Of a DNA stretch of 27,615 nt, positions 6,601 to 13,184 are shown in pieces. The first letter of the stretch is position 1. Every line of letters starts with the position of its first letter. The notes beneath the pieces are model-generated. The model was not told where the DNA came from, did no database searches, and saw only the letters and a list, made by a program, of their open reading frames with translations. This DNA is from SVTX01 sp045542075 (GTDB lineage: Bacteria; Bacillota; Clostridia; Oscillospirales; CAG-272), in the NCBI GenBank assembly GCA_045542075.1, contig JAZQKI010000044.1, forward strand, positions 1 through 27,615, written 5' to 3'. The position numbers and the translations under genes are program-made.

Positions 6601-8992
6601 GAAACCCTTCGGTCAGCCTTACACAAAGATCGATCCCGACTCTTGCATAATTGAAGCAGGACACGTTGAAAGCGGTAGTTATTATGGTGACGGTTATCAT
6701 CACTGGTCAACATGTATCAGATGTGCAACACAAGATCCTCCCGTTATTTACATCATTCCGTCCTCCTATGCACCTTGCGTAGATGAAGATGGAAATCAGC
6801 TTTGCGATGTATGTGTAAGCCTTATCCCGTGTGAACACGACTGGGGCGAATGGACGGTTTACGAATACTGTGACAGTGAAGGACAGATGACACGTGAATG
6901 CTCGATTTGTCATGATATTGAAAGCTCTGTAATTCAAGCAACCGGACACACCGATTCCGCTTGGCTGAGTGACGGCACAAATCACTATAAGGAATGTACC
7001 GTTTGCCATGAGATTACAGTTGAAAAGACAGCTCATAGCGGTGGCACGGCAACCTGTACCGAAAGAAAGGAATGTACCGTTTGCCATCATAAGTACGGCG
7101 AATTCAATACAAGCAATCACACAGGTACTGCCGAGTGGACACAGACCGATACACACCATAGCAAAGCATATACTTGTTGCGGTGCTGTAACGGTTGCAAG
7201 CGAAGTTCACGAGTTTGCAAACGGTATTTGTACCGAGTGCGGATACGGATGCAATCATAAGGGTGGCACAGCTACCTGCACAGAAAAGGCTGAATGTGAG
7301 ATTTGCCATCAGAAATATGGTGAGTTTGACAAGAACAATCATTCCGGAACAGCAAAATGGACTACTACGGCAACCACACACGAGCAAAAATACGATTGCT
7401 GTAATGCGGTTGTAGTTGCAAGTGCTTCGCATATTTGGAATAATAATGGCAAATGTATCGAATGCGAATATGAGTGTCAACATAGCTCAACCCTTGTAAA
7501 AGGAACGGAAGCTACTTGTACTGTAAACGGCGTGAAGGATTGCTACGTATGCGCTCATTGTGGTCTCTACTTTGCAGATGAGAACTGCACCACAAGGATC
7601 GATTATTGGTCTTGGGAATATGGTGCAGGCAAGATCGTGGCTGAACACAAATACGGTGATTTGATTGAAAAGCAATCTGCTGTACATACTCAGACCGAAT
7701 TGAAAGCAGGTATGGAAGCGCATTATAAGTGTTCTGTATGTCAGGGTTACTTTGATGAAAATAAGAAGCCTACAACCGAAGATGCTTTGATAATTGCAAA
7801 GCCCGAACATAGCTACGGCGATTGGGTTAAGGATAACGAAAAGCATTGGAAGGTTTGCTCTTGCGGTCTCAAGGCAGACGAGCATACGCATAACTACACC
7901 GATAATACAGATATGATCTGTAACGATTGCGGTTGGGATAGAACTGTTCAGCACACCCACGGTAACGGAACAAAACAAGACGGTCAAGGCGCAACCTGTA
8001 CCGTAAACGGTTGGAAGGATTATTACAAGTGTTCTTGCGGAAAGATTTATACCGATGCGACTTGCACGAATGAAATTACTTCGTTTGAAGAATGGAAGAA
8101 CGGTGACGGCAAGATTGCAGCAGCTCATAGCTACGGCGACCTTATCGCAAAGGTAGATGCAACCTGTTCGCAGGCAGGTATGCAGGCACACTTTGAATGC
8201 TCCGTATGCCATACGCTGTTCGATGCAGATAAGGCAGTTAAGACCGAGAATGAGTTAACGATTGCTATTGATGCAAACGCTCACACTTACGGTGCTTGGG
8301 CTTCCAACGGTGATGGAACGCATACGAGAGTATGCACCTTGAACGCAGAGCATAAGGAAAACGGCAACTGTGCAGGCGGTACTGCAACTTGCACCGAAAA
8401 GGCAGTATGTGCAACCTGTAACACCGCATACGGCAACACCGCAGCTCACAGCCACGGCTCTGAATGGAAAACCGATGCAAACGAGCATTGGAACGAGTGC
8501 GAGTGCAGTGACAAGGCAAACGTAGCAGCACACGCGGATAGCGATAACAACGGCAAGTGTGACGTCTGCGGCGCGGATGTTCCCGTAACTCCTCCTCACA
8601 CTCACGACCACGGCACTGCATGGGAGTCCGATGCAAACGAGCATTGGAACGAGTGCGAGTGCGGTAACAAGGCAAACGTAGCAGCACACGCGGATAGCGA
8701 TAACAACGGCAAGTGTGATGTCTGTGAATATCAGATGTCAACGTCCGACCCCGGAAATAATTCCGGAAACAAGCCCGGAAATGATTCCGGAAGCAAGCCC
8801 GGAGACAATAATACGGATTCCAATAATCCCGTGGATGTTCCCGATAAGGATAGCAAGCTTGGTCCCGGTGCTATCGTTGGAATCGTGATTGGCTCTGTAG
8901 CAGTGGTCGGCATCGGCGGCTTCGCTCTCTATTGGTTTGTTATCAAGAAGAAAACGTGGGCAGACTTCCTCGCGATCTTCAAAAAGAAATAA
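3614..8992 (+). CDS. Giant Cys-rich cell-surface protein, TM-anchored
   Basis: 1792 residues, exported and membrane anchored. A signal peptide covers about 1-35 (KIKR start, hydrophobic core, ASA cleavage region). Residues ~40-455 are short beta-helix-like repeats with recurring 'G-(D/N)-I-(S/T)-(L/I)-x-G-(N/D)' turns. About 460-600 looks Ig/PKD-like. About 600-810 holds InlB_B-type repeats (TYRPGKG, KPGYRIIGW). About 915-1710 is a long series of CxxC-bearing repeats (xCTVCH, ECSVCH, CDVCG) alternating with His/Trp-rich stretches that could bind metal. Residues 1710-1740 are a Gly/Ser/Asn/Pro linker, 1752-1778 a membrane helix, then a Lys-rich tail. No LPxTG motif, so it is not sortase-anchored. 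An adhesin or host/substrate-binding role is likely. Start ATG has AGGAGG upstream. Confidence 0.9.
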   Translation: MKIKRIGFLKGILSAVFMLALMITVFTVMPVTASATNVSEVVYASNLVDGDDIVLIGDTTLYVNADVSLKSIKGDYALEIQSDGEHTLTIDNPNGCAIEVKTLKSVKPSQGAVNLTVKGGDDYFAIYTTGDISLEGIKLDAKGGAGIRAADGNITINGNLSVSVKTDVGVNAPSGSVSIDGDTVSILCAGEGVGGWADAIGAKNDVTLKSNDATLASNYGISSIEGDISLTGNIAIGAVRLAIVAESGSITMNGSITAQGSDTEKDYFVIYAKEDINFTGSKLDVKGDCGIRSSAGDIKLNGNISVVVNNNIGIHATEGSINIEGSSVSVECKGAVRYGLLTAVNANDGVTIKSTKATITGEYGIYSEEGSISLYGDVSIDANYYGVCAKTGNIYIKKNAVIDGANGAVNAENGVIFLDTFCNIEVPVNGSNIGSTIVDGNGVKATSVTIKYVPIATNDITITNNTQTKTNITAYKDIPIIFDFDVTFSDTLEANNPKYKVSITYRNINSVTTTVAHTWTSGTHFNKSITLGAAGVYKVAQIVEIDIDGDGQYDYSTNKVFTVNVASELPTYTITTNKVGMGGYINADVSYKVNGVATAQAKPGQTVTISAVPNANTSITYIKVMQGSNEITVTDNSFVMPFGNVTVEVGLSHGTHYVTYRPGKGVTGSEQVKYAFNSDNQITLLPTGYFSKAGYRQTGWTDTINTYSLGETITLAKNTVIYPVFEVVPFTITYKYGNNTFGGVTEYKGVNVSLAGATSLESYGFTKPGYRIIGWAKTENATTPDYACGAIYEEKVTVTLYPVFSQLTVIDVLDVIPKEKETVDVGDVNMPFEAAADGLFTVVTKQNGTVIDQYYTIAQHSTTVLTVEFTAGAEYSFANDLSVYFDMYTPENIISVVWEKVSSDATTATFNVTIKSMCTTGHSFTITKYAHPCVGETEDTVVCDTCGFETTQERDASLDDHHKDNLIFIDEVDADCVDKAGVASHYECEACGSWFKKPFGQPYTKIDPDSCIIEAGHVESGSYYGDGYHHWSTCIRCATQDPPVIYIIPSSYAPCVDEDGNQLCDVCVSLIPCEHDWGEWTVYEYCDSEGQMTRECSICHDIESSVIQATGHTDSAWLSDGTNHYKECTVCHEITVEKTAHSGGTATCTERKECTVCHHKYGEFNTSNHTGTAEWTQTDTHHSKAYTCCGAVTVASEVHEFANGICTECGYGCNHKGGTATCTEKAECEICHQKYGEFDKNNHSGTAKWTTTATTHEQKYDCCNAVVVASASHIWNNNGKCIECEYECQHSSTLVKGTEATCTVNGVKDCYVCAHCGLYFADENCTTRIDYWSWEYGAGKIVAEHKYGDLIEKQSAVHTQTELKAGMEAHYKCSVCQGYFDENKKPTTEDALIIAKPEHSYGDWVKDNEKHWKVCSCGLKADEHTHNYTDNTDMICNDCGWDRTVQHTHGNGTKQDGQGATCTVNGWKDYYKCSCGKIYTDATCTNEITSFEEWKNGDGKIAAAHSYGDLIAKVDATCSQAGMQAHFECSVCHTLFDADKAVKTENELTIAIDANAHTYGAWASNGDGTHTRVCTLNAEHKENGNCAGGTATCTEKAVCATCNTAYGNTAAHSHGSEWKTDANEHWNECECSDKANVAAHADSDNNGKCDVCGADVPVTPPHTHDHGTAWESDANEHWNECECGNKANVAAHADSDNNGKCDVCEYQMSTSDPGNNSGNKPGNDSGSKPGDNNTDSNNPVDVPDKDSKLGPGAIVGIVIGSVAVVGIGGFALYWFVIKKKTWADFLAIFKKK
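8472..8724. repeat. Near-identical 97-bp repeats in the surface protein gene
   Basis: 8472-8568 and 8628-8724 differ at only about three positions and are offset by 156 bp (52 codons). They encode the last Cys-rich modules before the linker (DANEHWNECEC and DSDNNGKCDVC). Such recent copies within an older, diverged repeat series point to ongoing expansion by recombination or slippage. The offset is a multiple of three, so the frame is kept. Confidence 0.85.
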
Positions 8993-9006
8993 GCACTAAC
9001 CCACAT

Positions 9007-9031
9007 AGGCGGTAAGCACCGCTTGCCGCCT
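9007..9031. other. 11-bp stem inverted repeat after the surface gene
   Basis: AGGCGGTAAGC pairs with GCTTGCCGCCT (one G-T) around ACC, 14 bases after the surface-protein stop. No T run follows on either strand, so it is not a typical terminator. It overlaps the only plausible start codon of the next small ORF and could act on translation or mRNA stability. Confidence 0.6.
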
Positions 9032-9265
9032 GAGTATAAAAAATCCAACATTACTCTTGCGCTGATACTGCTCGGCTACGGTCTTATGTTTTTGATAATA
9101 GCACTCGGCGCGATATTTCCCGGTGAGCCGCTCCCGAATCAAGCACCCTGGTTTATATGGGCACTTGTCGGAGAAGTAATAGCGTTGTCAATTGCAACGA
9201 TTACAATTTACGTGATCGTGCAGAAAAAGGATAAGCAATTACGAGCACGTATAAATAACGAATAA
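9023..9265 (+). CDS. Small two-TM membrane protein, start uncertain
   Basis: 80 residues from a TTG. There are two hydrophobic helices (about 9-32 and 43-66) and a Lys/Arg-rich C-terminal tail, so a small integral membrane protein of unknown function. The frame is the same as that of the surface protein and opens right after its stop codon. No clear ribosome binding site exists, and the TTG lies inside a stable hairpin. A terminator follows at 9270-9299. The coding pattern (two clean TM segments with flanking charges) argues that it is real. Translation could be coupled to, or read through from, the upstream gene. Confidence 0.5.
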   Translation: MPPEYKKSNITLALILLGYGLMFLIIALGAIFPGEPLPNQAPWFIWALVGEVIALSIATITIYVIVQKKDKQLRARINNE

Positions 9266-9269
9266 TATA

Positions 9270-9299
9270 GGGCGGTGAGCTTGCTTTGGCTCACCGCCC
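9270..9299 (+). terminator. Terminator of the surface-protein operon
   Basis: GGGCGGTGAGC pairs perfectly with GCTCACCGCCC around an 8-base loop, followed by a short T-rich stretch. It ends the operon that begins at 3142. Confidence 0.75.
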
Positions 9300-9578
9300 C
9301 TGTTATTCCTTTAGGAAGGTTGCGCACGAAATGCGAAATAGACAACCACTCGATGTGTGGGTGGGCAACAAAGGCTATACTATTTTAAGCATTGTGTAAC
9401 ATAAGTCTTCCACAAGGCAGGGAAGGTGGGACTTAAGAGAGCAAAATAAATGTCAAGGTATATCACGACCTTTTTGATGAATTTTAGATCAATTTATTAA
9501 AAAAGCAAAGATTATGTCTTTATATATTGACAAAATTGTGATTTTTGTTTGTAATTATAAACATAAGGGGGTGTTGAT
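9300..9578. other. Intergenic region with two small hairpins, no gene seen
   Basis: No ORF with a credible start. TAAGTC-tt-CCAC at 9402-9413 can pair with GTGGGACTTA at 9426-9435. AAGGT at 9455-9459 can pair with ACCTT at 9468-9472, which runs into a T stretch. A small RNA ending near 9475 is conceivable but I see no strong promoter for one. At the right end a promoter-like TTGACA (9527-9532) and TGTAAT (9550-9555), 17 bp apart, precede the broken gene at 9579. Confidence 0.4.
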
Positions 9579-9760
9579 ATGAGCAAGAAAGCAGCTACGG
9601 TATTACCGCAGACACAAAAAATATTGACACAAATGGGTGAGCAAATAAAACTGGCGCGCCTTCGCAGAAAATTGTCCGCAGAGTAGTTCCCGAACGTGCG
9701 GGGATCAGTAGTGCAAAACTAAGAGAATAGACAAACAAGCTTGAAATATATGCAATATTT
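9579..9760 (+). pseudogene. Broken HipB-like helix-turn-helix regulator
   Basis: An ATG with AAGGGGGTG upstream opens a 35-codon frame (MSKKAATVLPQTQKIL... ARLRRKLSAE) ending at TAG 9684-9686. This matches from memory the N-terminus of HipB-like XRE regulators, which continue with a segment like QVAERAGIS. That continuation is present one frame over (ERAGIS at about 9690-9711) and soon meets another stop. The gene is thus broken by a frameshift and further decay. A good promoter remains. No hipA-like kinase gene is visible nearby, so a former HipBA-type pair may have been lost, or only the regulator was ever here. Confidence 0.7.
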
Positions 9761-9832
9761 GCCATTTAAGGGAACAAATTAAATATATCACCGCAAAAAT
9801 CCTACTATCGCACGAATATTTTTATTTGCGTG

Positions 9833-9861
9833 TTGATTTTCAGCGGATTATGTGGTATAAT
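9833..9861 (+). promoter_or_regulatory. Promoter of the XRE/AlbA_2 operon
   Basis: TTGATT (9833-9838) and TATAAT (9856-9861) are 17 bp apart, 36 bp before the ATG of the XRE gene. TGG before the -10 gives an extended -10. Confidence 0.75.
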
Positions 9862-9896
9862 TTAGATTGTAATAATGAATTATTTTGAGGTGACTT

Positions 9897-10112
9897 ATGG
9901 CTGCAAGTTATAAACCTTTATTCAAACTTCTCATCGACCGCAATATGAAGAAAAAAGAGCTCGCTGAGCGCGCGGGACTCAGCCTTGCTACCATTACGAA
10001 AATGGGCAAGGAGGGCACAGTTGTGACGACCGACGTTCTCGTAAAGATATGTGTAGCTCTGAACTGCGAGATCGGGGATATTGTTGAAATCGTTCCCGAC
10101 GAGAACGCATAA
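9897..10112 (+). CDS. XRE-family helix-turn-helix regulator, 71 aa
   Basis: A compact Cro/CI-type DNA-binding protein. The helix-turn-helix runs over about residues 18-45 (KKELAERAGLSLATITKMGK) and the whole chain is one HTH domain of the short type common in Bacillota. ATG is preceded by GAGGTGA. The gene lies 15 bp before the AlbA_2 gene under one promoter, so it probably autoregulates the pair. Small XRE genes placed ahead of effector genes often act as repressor or antitoxin-like partners; which applies here cannot be told from sequence. Confidence 0.85.
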   Translation: MAASYKPLFKLLIDRNMKKKELAERAGLSLATITKMGKEGTVVTTDVLVKICVALNCEIGDIVEIVPDENA

Positions 10113-10127
10113 TGTGGAGGTCTTACG

Positions 10128-11588
10128 ATGATTGATTTTACAAACATAGAAAAATACAAAGAAAATAACCGCATTGAAGCGAAAAAGGCGATTGGTGGTC
10201 TGCCCCGTAGTGTTTGGGAAACATATTCCGCTTTTGCCAATACGCTCGGCGGTATCATTCTGCTCGGTGTTGAGGAACACGCGGACAAGTCCTTGCATCC
10301 TGTTGATTTACCCGATCCCGAAAAGCTGATAAAAGAATTTTGGGATATTGTCAATAACGCGAACAAGGTCAGCGCCAATATCCTCTCCGACAGGGATGTA
10401 ACCATTGAGAACATCGACGGTAAGCACATTGTGGCTATCCGTGTGCCTCGCGCACAGCGTAGCGATAAGCCTGTGTATATCGACGGCAACCCTCTTTCGG
10501 GAAGTTATCGTCGAAATGGTGAAGGTGACTACAAGTGTACTAAGGAAGAAGTGCAAGCGATGATGCGCGACGCCGCAACCAAAACGCAGGATATGATCGT
10601 GCTCGAAAATATGGAGCTTGACGTATTCGATTACGATAGCGTGAAGCGTTACCGCATCCGTATGAAGACATATCGCCCCGGACACGTTTGGGAGGAGCTT
10701 GAAGATATTGAGTTCCTTTACAAGCTCGGCGCGGTTGGAAGATCAGGCGACGGCAAGATGCACCCCACCGCCGCAGGACTTTTGATGTTCGGATATGAAT
10801 ACGAGATCGTGAAAGAATTTCCTGCATATTTTCTTGATTATCAAGAGCAGTTTGATCCCAACACACGTTGGACAGACCGTATCGTGTCATCGTCGGGTGA
10901 TTGGAGCGGAAATATTTACGATTTCTATTTCCGCGTTTACAACAAGATCACGCAGGATATTAAAGTCCCGTCCAAGCTCGAAGGCGGCGACCGTATTGAC
11001 GATACGCCCGTGCACAAGGCGCTCAGGGAAGCTCTTGCAAACTGCTTGATAAATGCCGATTATTACGGCAGACAAGGTCTTGTTATCATCAAAAAGAAGG
11101 ATGTTATCACTCTTTCAAACCCCGGAGGCTTCCGTATCGACGTGGAGGCAGCAAAGAGTGGAGGCGTTTCCGACCCGCGTAATAGCACGATTATCAAGAT
11201 GTTTAACCTTATCGACGTCGGTGAGCGCGCAGGCAGCGGTATTCCTAACATCTTCAGCGTTTGGAAAAAGCAGGGTTGGTCTGCGCCCGTTATCAGCGAG
11301 AGCTTTGACCCCGACAGAATCACTTTATCGCTGTTAATTGAAAAAAGCGGCGATAAAAAAGCGGCGATAAAAAGCGGCGATAAAAAAACGGCGGCAAAAA
11401 CCGTCGCACATAAGCAAGCGATTATTTCCTATCTTACCGAAAATGTTTCCGCCAAGAGTACCGAAATTGCCGATCTTATCGGCTTGAAGCCTACAAGAGC
11501 AAAAGAGATTCTTGCCGAAATGGTAGATGAGCAAATCATTGTTGCCGAAGGTAGCAATAAGAATCGCGTGTATAGGTTGAAGGCTTAA
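10128..11588 (+). CDS. AlbA_2/Schlafen-type putative ATPase or transcription regulator (COG2865-like)
   Basis: 486 residues. An AlbA_2 (Schlafen AAA_4) domain covers about 1-125, with EAKKAIGG and the segment NTLGGIILLGVEE typical of the family. The middle, about 280-400, matches the HATPase_c_4-like part of COG2865 proteins (REALANCLINADYYG, LSNPGGFRI, RAGSGIPNIF). A Lys-rich linker (about 405-425) then leads to a C-terminal winged helix (about 425-486). Family members are annotated as ATP-binding or 'RecG-like' regulators, and their chemistry is poorly known. The paired XRE gene and position in a probable island would fit a regulatory or defence role. The ATG has GGAGG upstream. The linker is encoded by slippage-prone 14/13-bp repeats. 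Confidence 0.85.
   Translation: MIDFTNIEKYKENNRIEAKKAIGGLPRSVWETYSAFANTLGGIILLGVEEHADKSLHPVDLPDPEKLIKEFWDIVNNANKVSANILSDRDVTIENIDGKHIVAIRVPRAQRSDKPVYIDGNPLSGSYRRNGEGDYKCTKEEVQAMMRDAATKTQDMIVLENMELDVFDYDSVKRYRIRMKTYRPGHVWEELEDIEFLYKLGAVGRSGDGKMHPTAAGLLMFGYEYEIVKEFPAYFLDYQEQFDPNTRWTDRIVSSSGDWSGNIYDFYFRVYNKITQDIKVPSKLEGGDRIDDTPVHKALREALANCLINADYYGRQGLVIIKKKDVITLSNPGGFRIDVEAAKSGGVSDPRNSTIIKMFNLIDVGERAGSGIPNIFSVWKKQGWSAPVISESFDPDRITLSLLIEKSGDKKAAIKSGDKKTAAKTVAHKQAIISYLTENVSAKSTEIADLIGLKPTRAKEILAEMVDEQIIVAEGSNKNRVYRLKA
11341..11394. repeat. 14/13-bp tandem repeat in AlbA_2 gene linker
   Basis: AAAAAAGCGGCGAT occurs at 11341-11354 and 11355-11368, followed by a 13-bp version at 11369-11381 and a degenerate fourth unit. 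The unit length is not a multiple of three, so the same DNA is read in different frames (SGDKK, then AAIK, then SGDKK). Gain or loss of one unit, or slippage in the A6 tracts, would remove the C-terminal winged helix. Confidence 0.8.
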
Positions 11589-11622
11589 TTTGGATAATCT
11601 CAAAAATGACGGATAAAGAATT

Positions 11623-11703
11623 AAAGAAGCGGCAGGGAATAGTCCCTGCCGCTTTTACAAATAAAAATCACGTCATTCTTTTCCGTATCTTTTCGAGCGC
11701 CGC
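11623..11703. repeat. 81-bp direct repeat, right copy: native sigG 3' end and terminator
   Basis: This holds the true last 11 codons and stop of sigG plus its terminator. It is the partner of 1729-1809 (five mismatches, no gaps). Together the two copies bound a 9.8-kb block that is a candidate integrated island. Confidence 0.85.
11629..11656. terminator. Terminator between the convergent AlbA_2 and sigG genes
   Basis: GCGGCAGGGA pairs with TCCCTGCCGC around ATAG and is followed by TTTT on the plus strand. On the minus strand the trailing sequence is T-rich too, so it probably serves both converging genes. Confidence 0.85.
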
Positions 11704-12444
11704 CTTTTCAATACGGGACACCTGCGCTTGAGAAATGCCGATATAGCTTGCGATCTCGGTCTGCGTCTTGTCTTTGTAGTAGCGCAGATATATTATCTTC
11801 TGCTCGCGCTCGTCAAGTCTTTTGAGCGCGTCCTTTAGCGCAATGTTTTCAAGCCATATATCGTCGCCCGAGGTGGTGTCGCATATTTTGTCGAGGACAC
11901 ACACCGAGTCGCCGTTTTCGTTATACATGGGCTCATATATTGATATGGGATCGACTATTGCCTCCATAGCCCTTACCACTGCCTCGCGCTCGCATCCGAG
12001 CTTTTTGGATATTTCGTCTACCGACGGCTCGCGGTCGGACTGCGACTGAAGCTCCTCCTTTGCCTGCAGCGCGCGGTATGCAAGGTCCCGTATCGAGCGG
12101 CTTATCCGAATGGCGTTGTTATCCCGCAGATACCGCCGAATTTCGCCTATGATCATCGGGACGGCATAGGTGGAGAATTTCACGTCGAGCTGGGTATTGA
12201 AGTTATCCACCGCCTTTACAAGCCCGATACAGCCCACCTGGAAAAGGTCGTCAAGGTTATCCCGCTTTCCCGAAAAGCGTTGGATCACCGACAAAACCAG
12301 GCGCAGGTTTCCGTATATCATATCCTGTCTTGCATTCATGTCGCCCTGCTTGGTCTTTTCAAGCAGGACCTTTTTTTCTTCCTCGGGGAGAACCTGAAGG
12401 GAAGATGTATTTATTCCGCAAATTTCTACTTTATTATAATACAT
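11668..12444 (-). CDS. sigG: RNA polymerase sporulation sigma factor SigG
   Basis: 258 residues, the usual length for the late forespore sigma factor. The N-terminal NKVEICGINTSSL is diagnostic of SigG. Region 2 (NLRLVLSVIQRF, DDLFQVGCIGLVKAVDNF, KFSTYAVPMIIGEIRRYLRD), region 3 (about 120-180) and region 4 with its helix-turn-helix (TQTEIASYIGISQAQVSRIE, about 226-248) are all intact. It directs RNA polymerase to late forespore genes, so the host is an endospore former. The ATG has a weak AAAGG upstream; a nearby earlier start is not seen. Its last 11 codons and terminator are duplicated 9.9 kb to the left. A possible sigma-A-like promoter lies near 12518-12562, while SigF/SigG-type control would be expected from the family; I could not pin down that site. 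Confidence 0.95.
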   Translation of the reverse strand: MYYNKVEICGINTSSLQVLPEEEKKVLLEKTKQGDMNARQDMIYGNLRLVLSVIQRFSGKRDNLDDLFQVGCIGLVKAVDNFNTQLDVKFSTYAVPMIIGEIRRYLRDNNAIRISRSIRDLAYRALQAKEELQSQSDREPSVDEISKKLGCEREAVVRAMEAIVDPISIYEPMYNENGDSVCVLDKICDTTSGDDIWLENIALKDALKRLDEREQKIIYLRYYKDKTQTEIASYIGISQAQVSRIEKAALEKIRKRMT

Positions 12445-12830
12445 TTTTCTGCCTTTGATTACAAAAATTAAACCGAACGGTTAACAGTCCGTGTTATATT
12501 AAGTATTTCCAAGGCATAATTTGTTTTATTCCGGATATATTTACCATAGAAAATTTTGTCAAAATCAGATTTTTCAGCCTGAAAAATGGATAAAAAGAAA
12601 ATATGCGAAAATAACCACGGTAAATTTTCGCATATTTTCAAAATTGGGTTAAGGCATAGACTATTATGAACAAAGAAGCATAAAACTATTCATTGTTTAT
12701 ACAAATAATTCAAGCGCGTCGTTATCAGAAAAATATAGCTTTTGGAAAAAAAGCCTTTGAATTGAGGAGTTATCTTTTTTTTTGCGGCTTTGGGGCGGGG
12801 GATTGTGGAATTATCAAGCCGTAATACGAC
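12445..12830. other. Intergenic region between sigG and the phage module
   Basis: No gene with a credible start. Upstream of sigG on the minus strand, TTGACA (12557-12562) and TATATC lie 17 bp apart as a possible promoter. A short perfect palindrome ATTTTTCAG-c-CTGAAAAAT and the strong inverted repeat at 12597-12639 occupy the middle. A T9-10 tract is near 12775. The stretch is AT-rich. Confidence 0.5.
12597..12639. terminator. Perfect 16-bp inverted repeat, possible bidirectional terminator
   Basis: GAAAATATGCGAAAAT (12597-12612) is the exact reverse complement of ATTTTCGCATATTTTC (12624-12639), separated by 11 bases. The arms are AT-rich at the ends, so each strand has T residues after the GC core. 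It could insulate sigG from the phage module, but no gene ends next to it, so it may instead be a protein-binding site or a boundary. Confidence 0.5.
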
Positions 12831-12852
12831 GTGCAGACATATTTTTTAATAA

Positions 12853-12882
12853 TTGACAGTCAAAAATCTATGATATACTGTA
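12853..12882 (+). promoter_or_regulatory. Likely promoter of the 72-residue protein gene
   Basis: TTGACA at 12853-12858 is followed by TATACT at 12874-12879 (15-bp spacing) or TACTGT two bases on (17 bp). Spacing is not ideal but the -35 is perfect. Confidence 0.5.
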
Positions 12883-12965
12883 ATTTACCGCGGGGGACTC
12901 CCCGAGTGCGAGAAGAACTGCTTTCTTATGTGACGTCGCTCAGCCGTCGAGAAAAGGAGGATAAA

Positions 12966-13184
12966 ATGTGTATATCGGATAATTTTCCCGTGATGGCGGA
13001 GACGTATGAAGGCTCTGCGGGGCAGGTAGGGATAATTTTCAAAAAAGCAAGCGGGGAAATCGTAAAAAATTTCCCCGACGTAAGCTATGATCATTTATGG
13101 GCAAAGAGCTTTTGCGAAAGCTGCAATAAAAACGGACTTTCGCAGATACATATTATGGACGTGATGGAGGACAGTCTGCCGTGA
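12966..13184 (+). CDS. Small protein, DUF6514-like
   Basis: 72 residues from the ATG at 12966, chosen because AAAGGAGGATAAA precedes it. The frame is open 45 codons further upstream but without a ribosome binding site. The C-terminus (SQIHIMDVMEDSLP) and the overall size resemble DUF6514 proteins of Clostridia; this is from memory and tentative. It has no signal peptide or TM segment. Its stop abuts, with no gap, the stop of the convergent repressor gene, so the two transcripts overlap at their 3' ends. Function unknown; it may be the last core gene before the phage module. Confidence 0.65.
   Translation: MCISDNFPVMAETYEGSAGQVGIIFKKASGEIVKNFPDVSYDHLWAKSFCESCNKNGLSQIHIMDVMEDSLP

Noticed and set aside
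8472..8724. CRISPR-like or mobile repeats in the surface gene
   Set aside because: The repeats are in-frame protein modules 97 bp long with coding spacers. They do not have the short regular repeats and unique spacers of a CRISPR array.
12831..12965. 45-codon upstream extension of the 72-residue protein
   Set aside because: The upstream ATG sits before the promoter-like TTGACA and has no ribosome binding site, while AAAGGAGG directly precedes the ATG at 12966.
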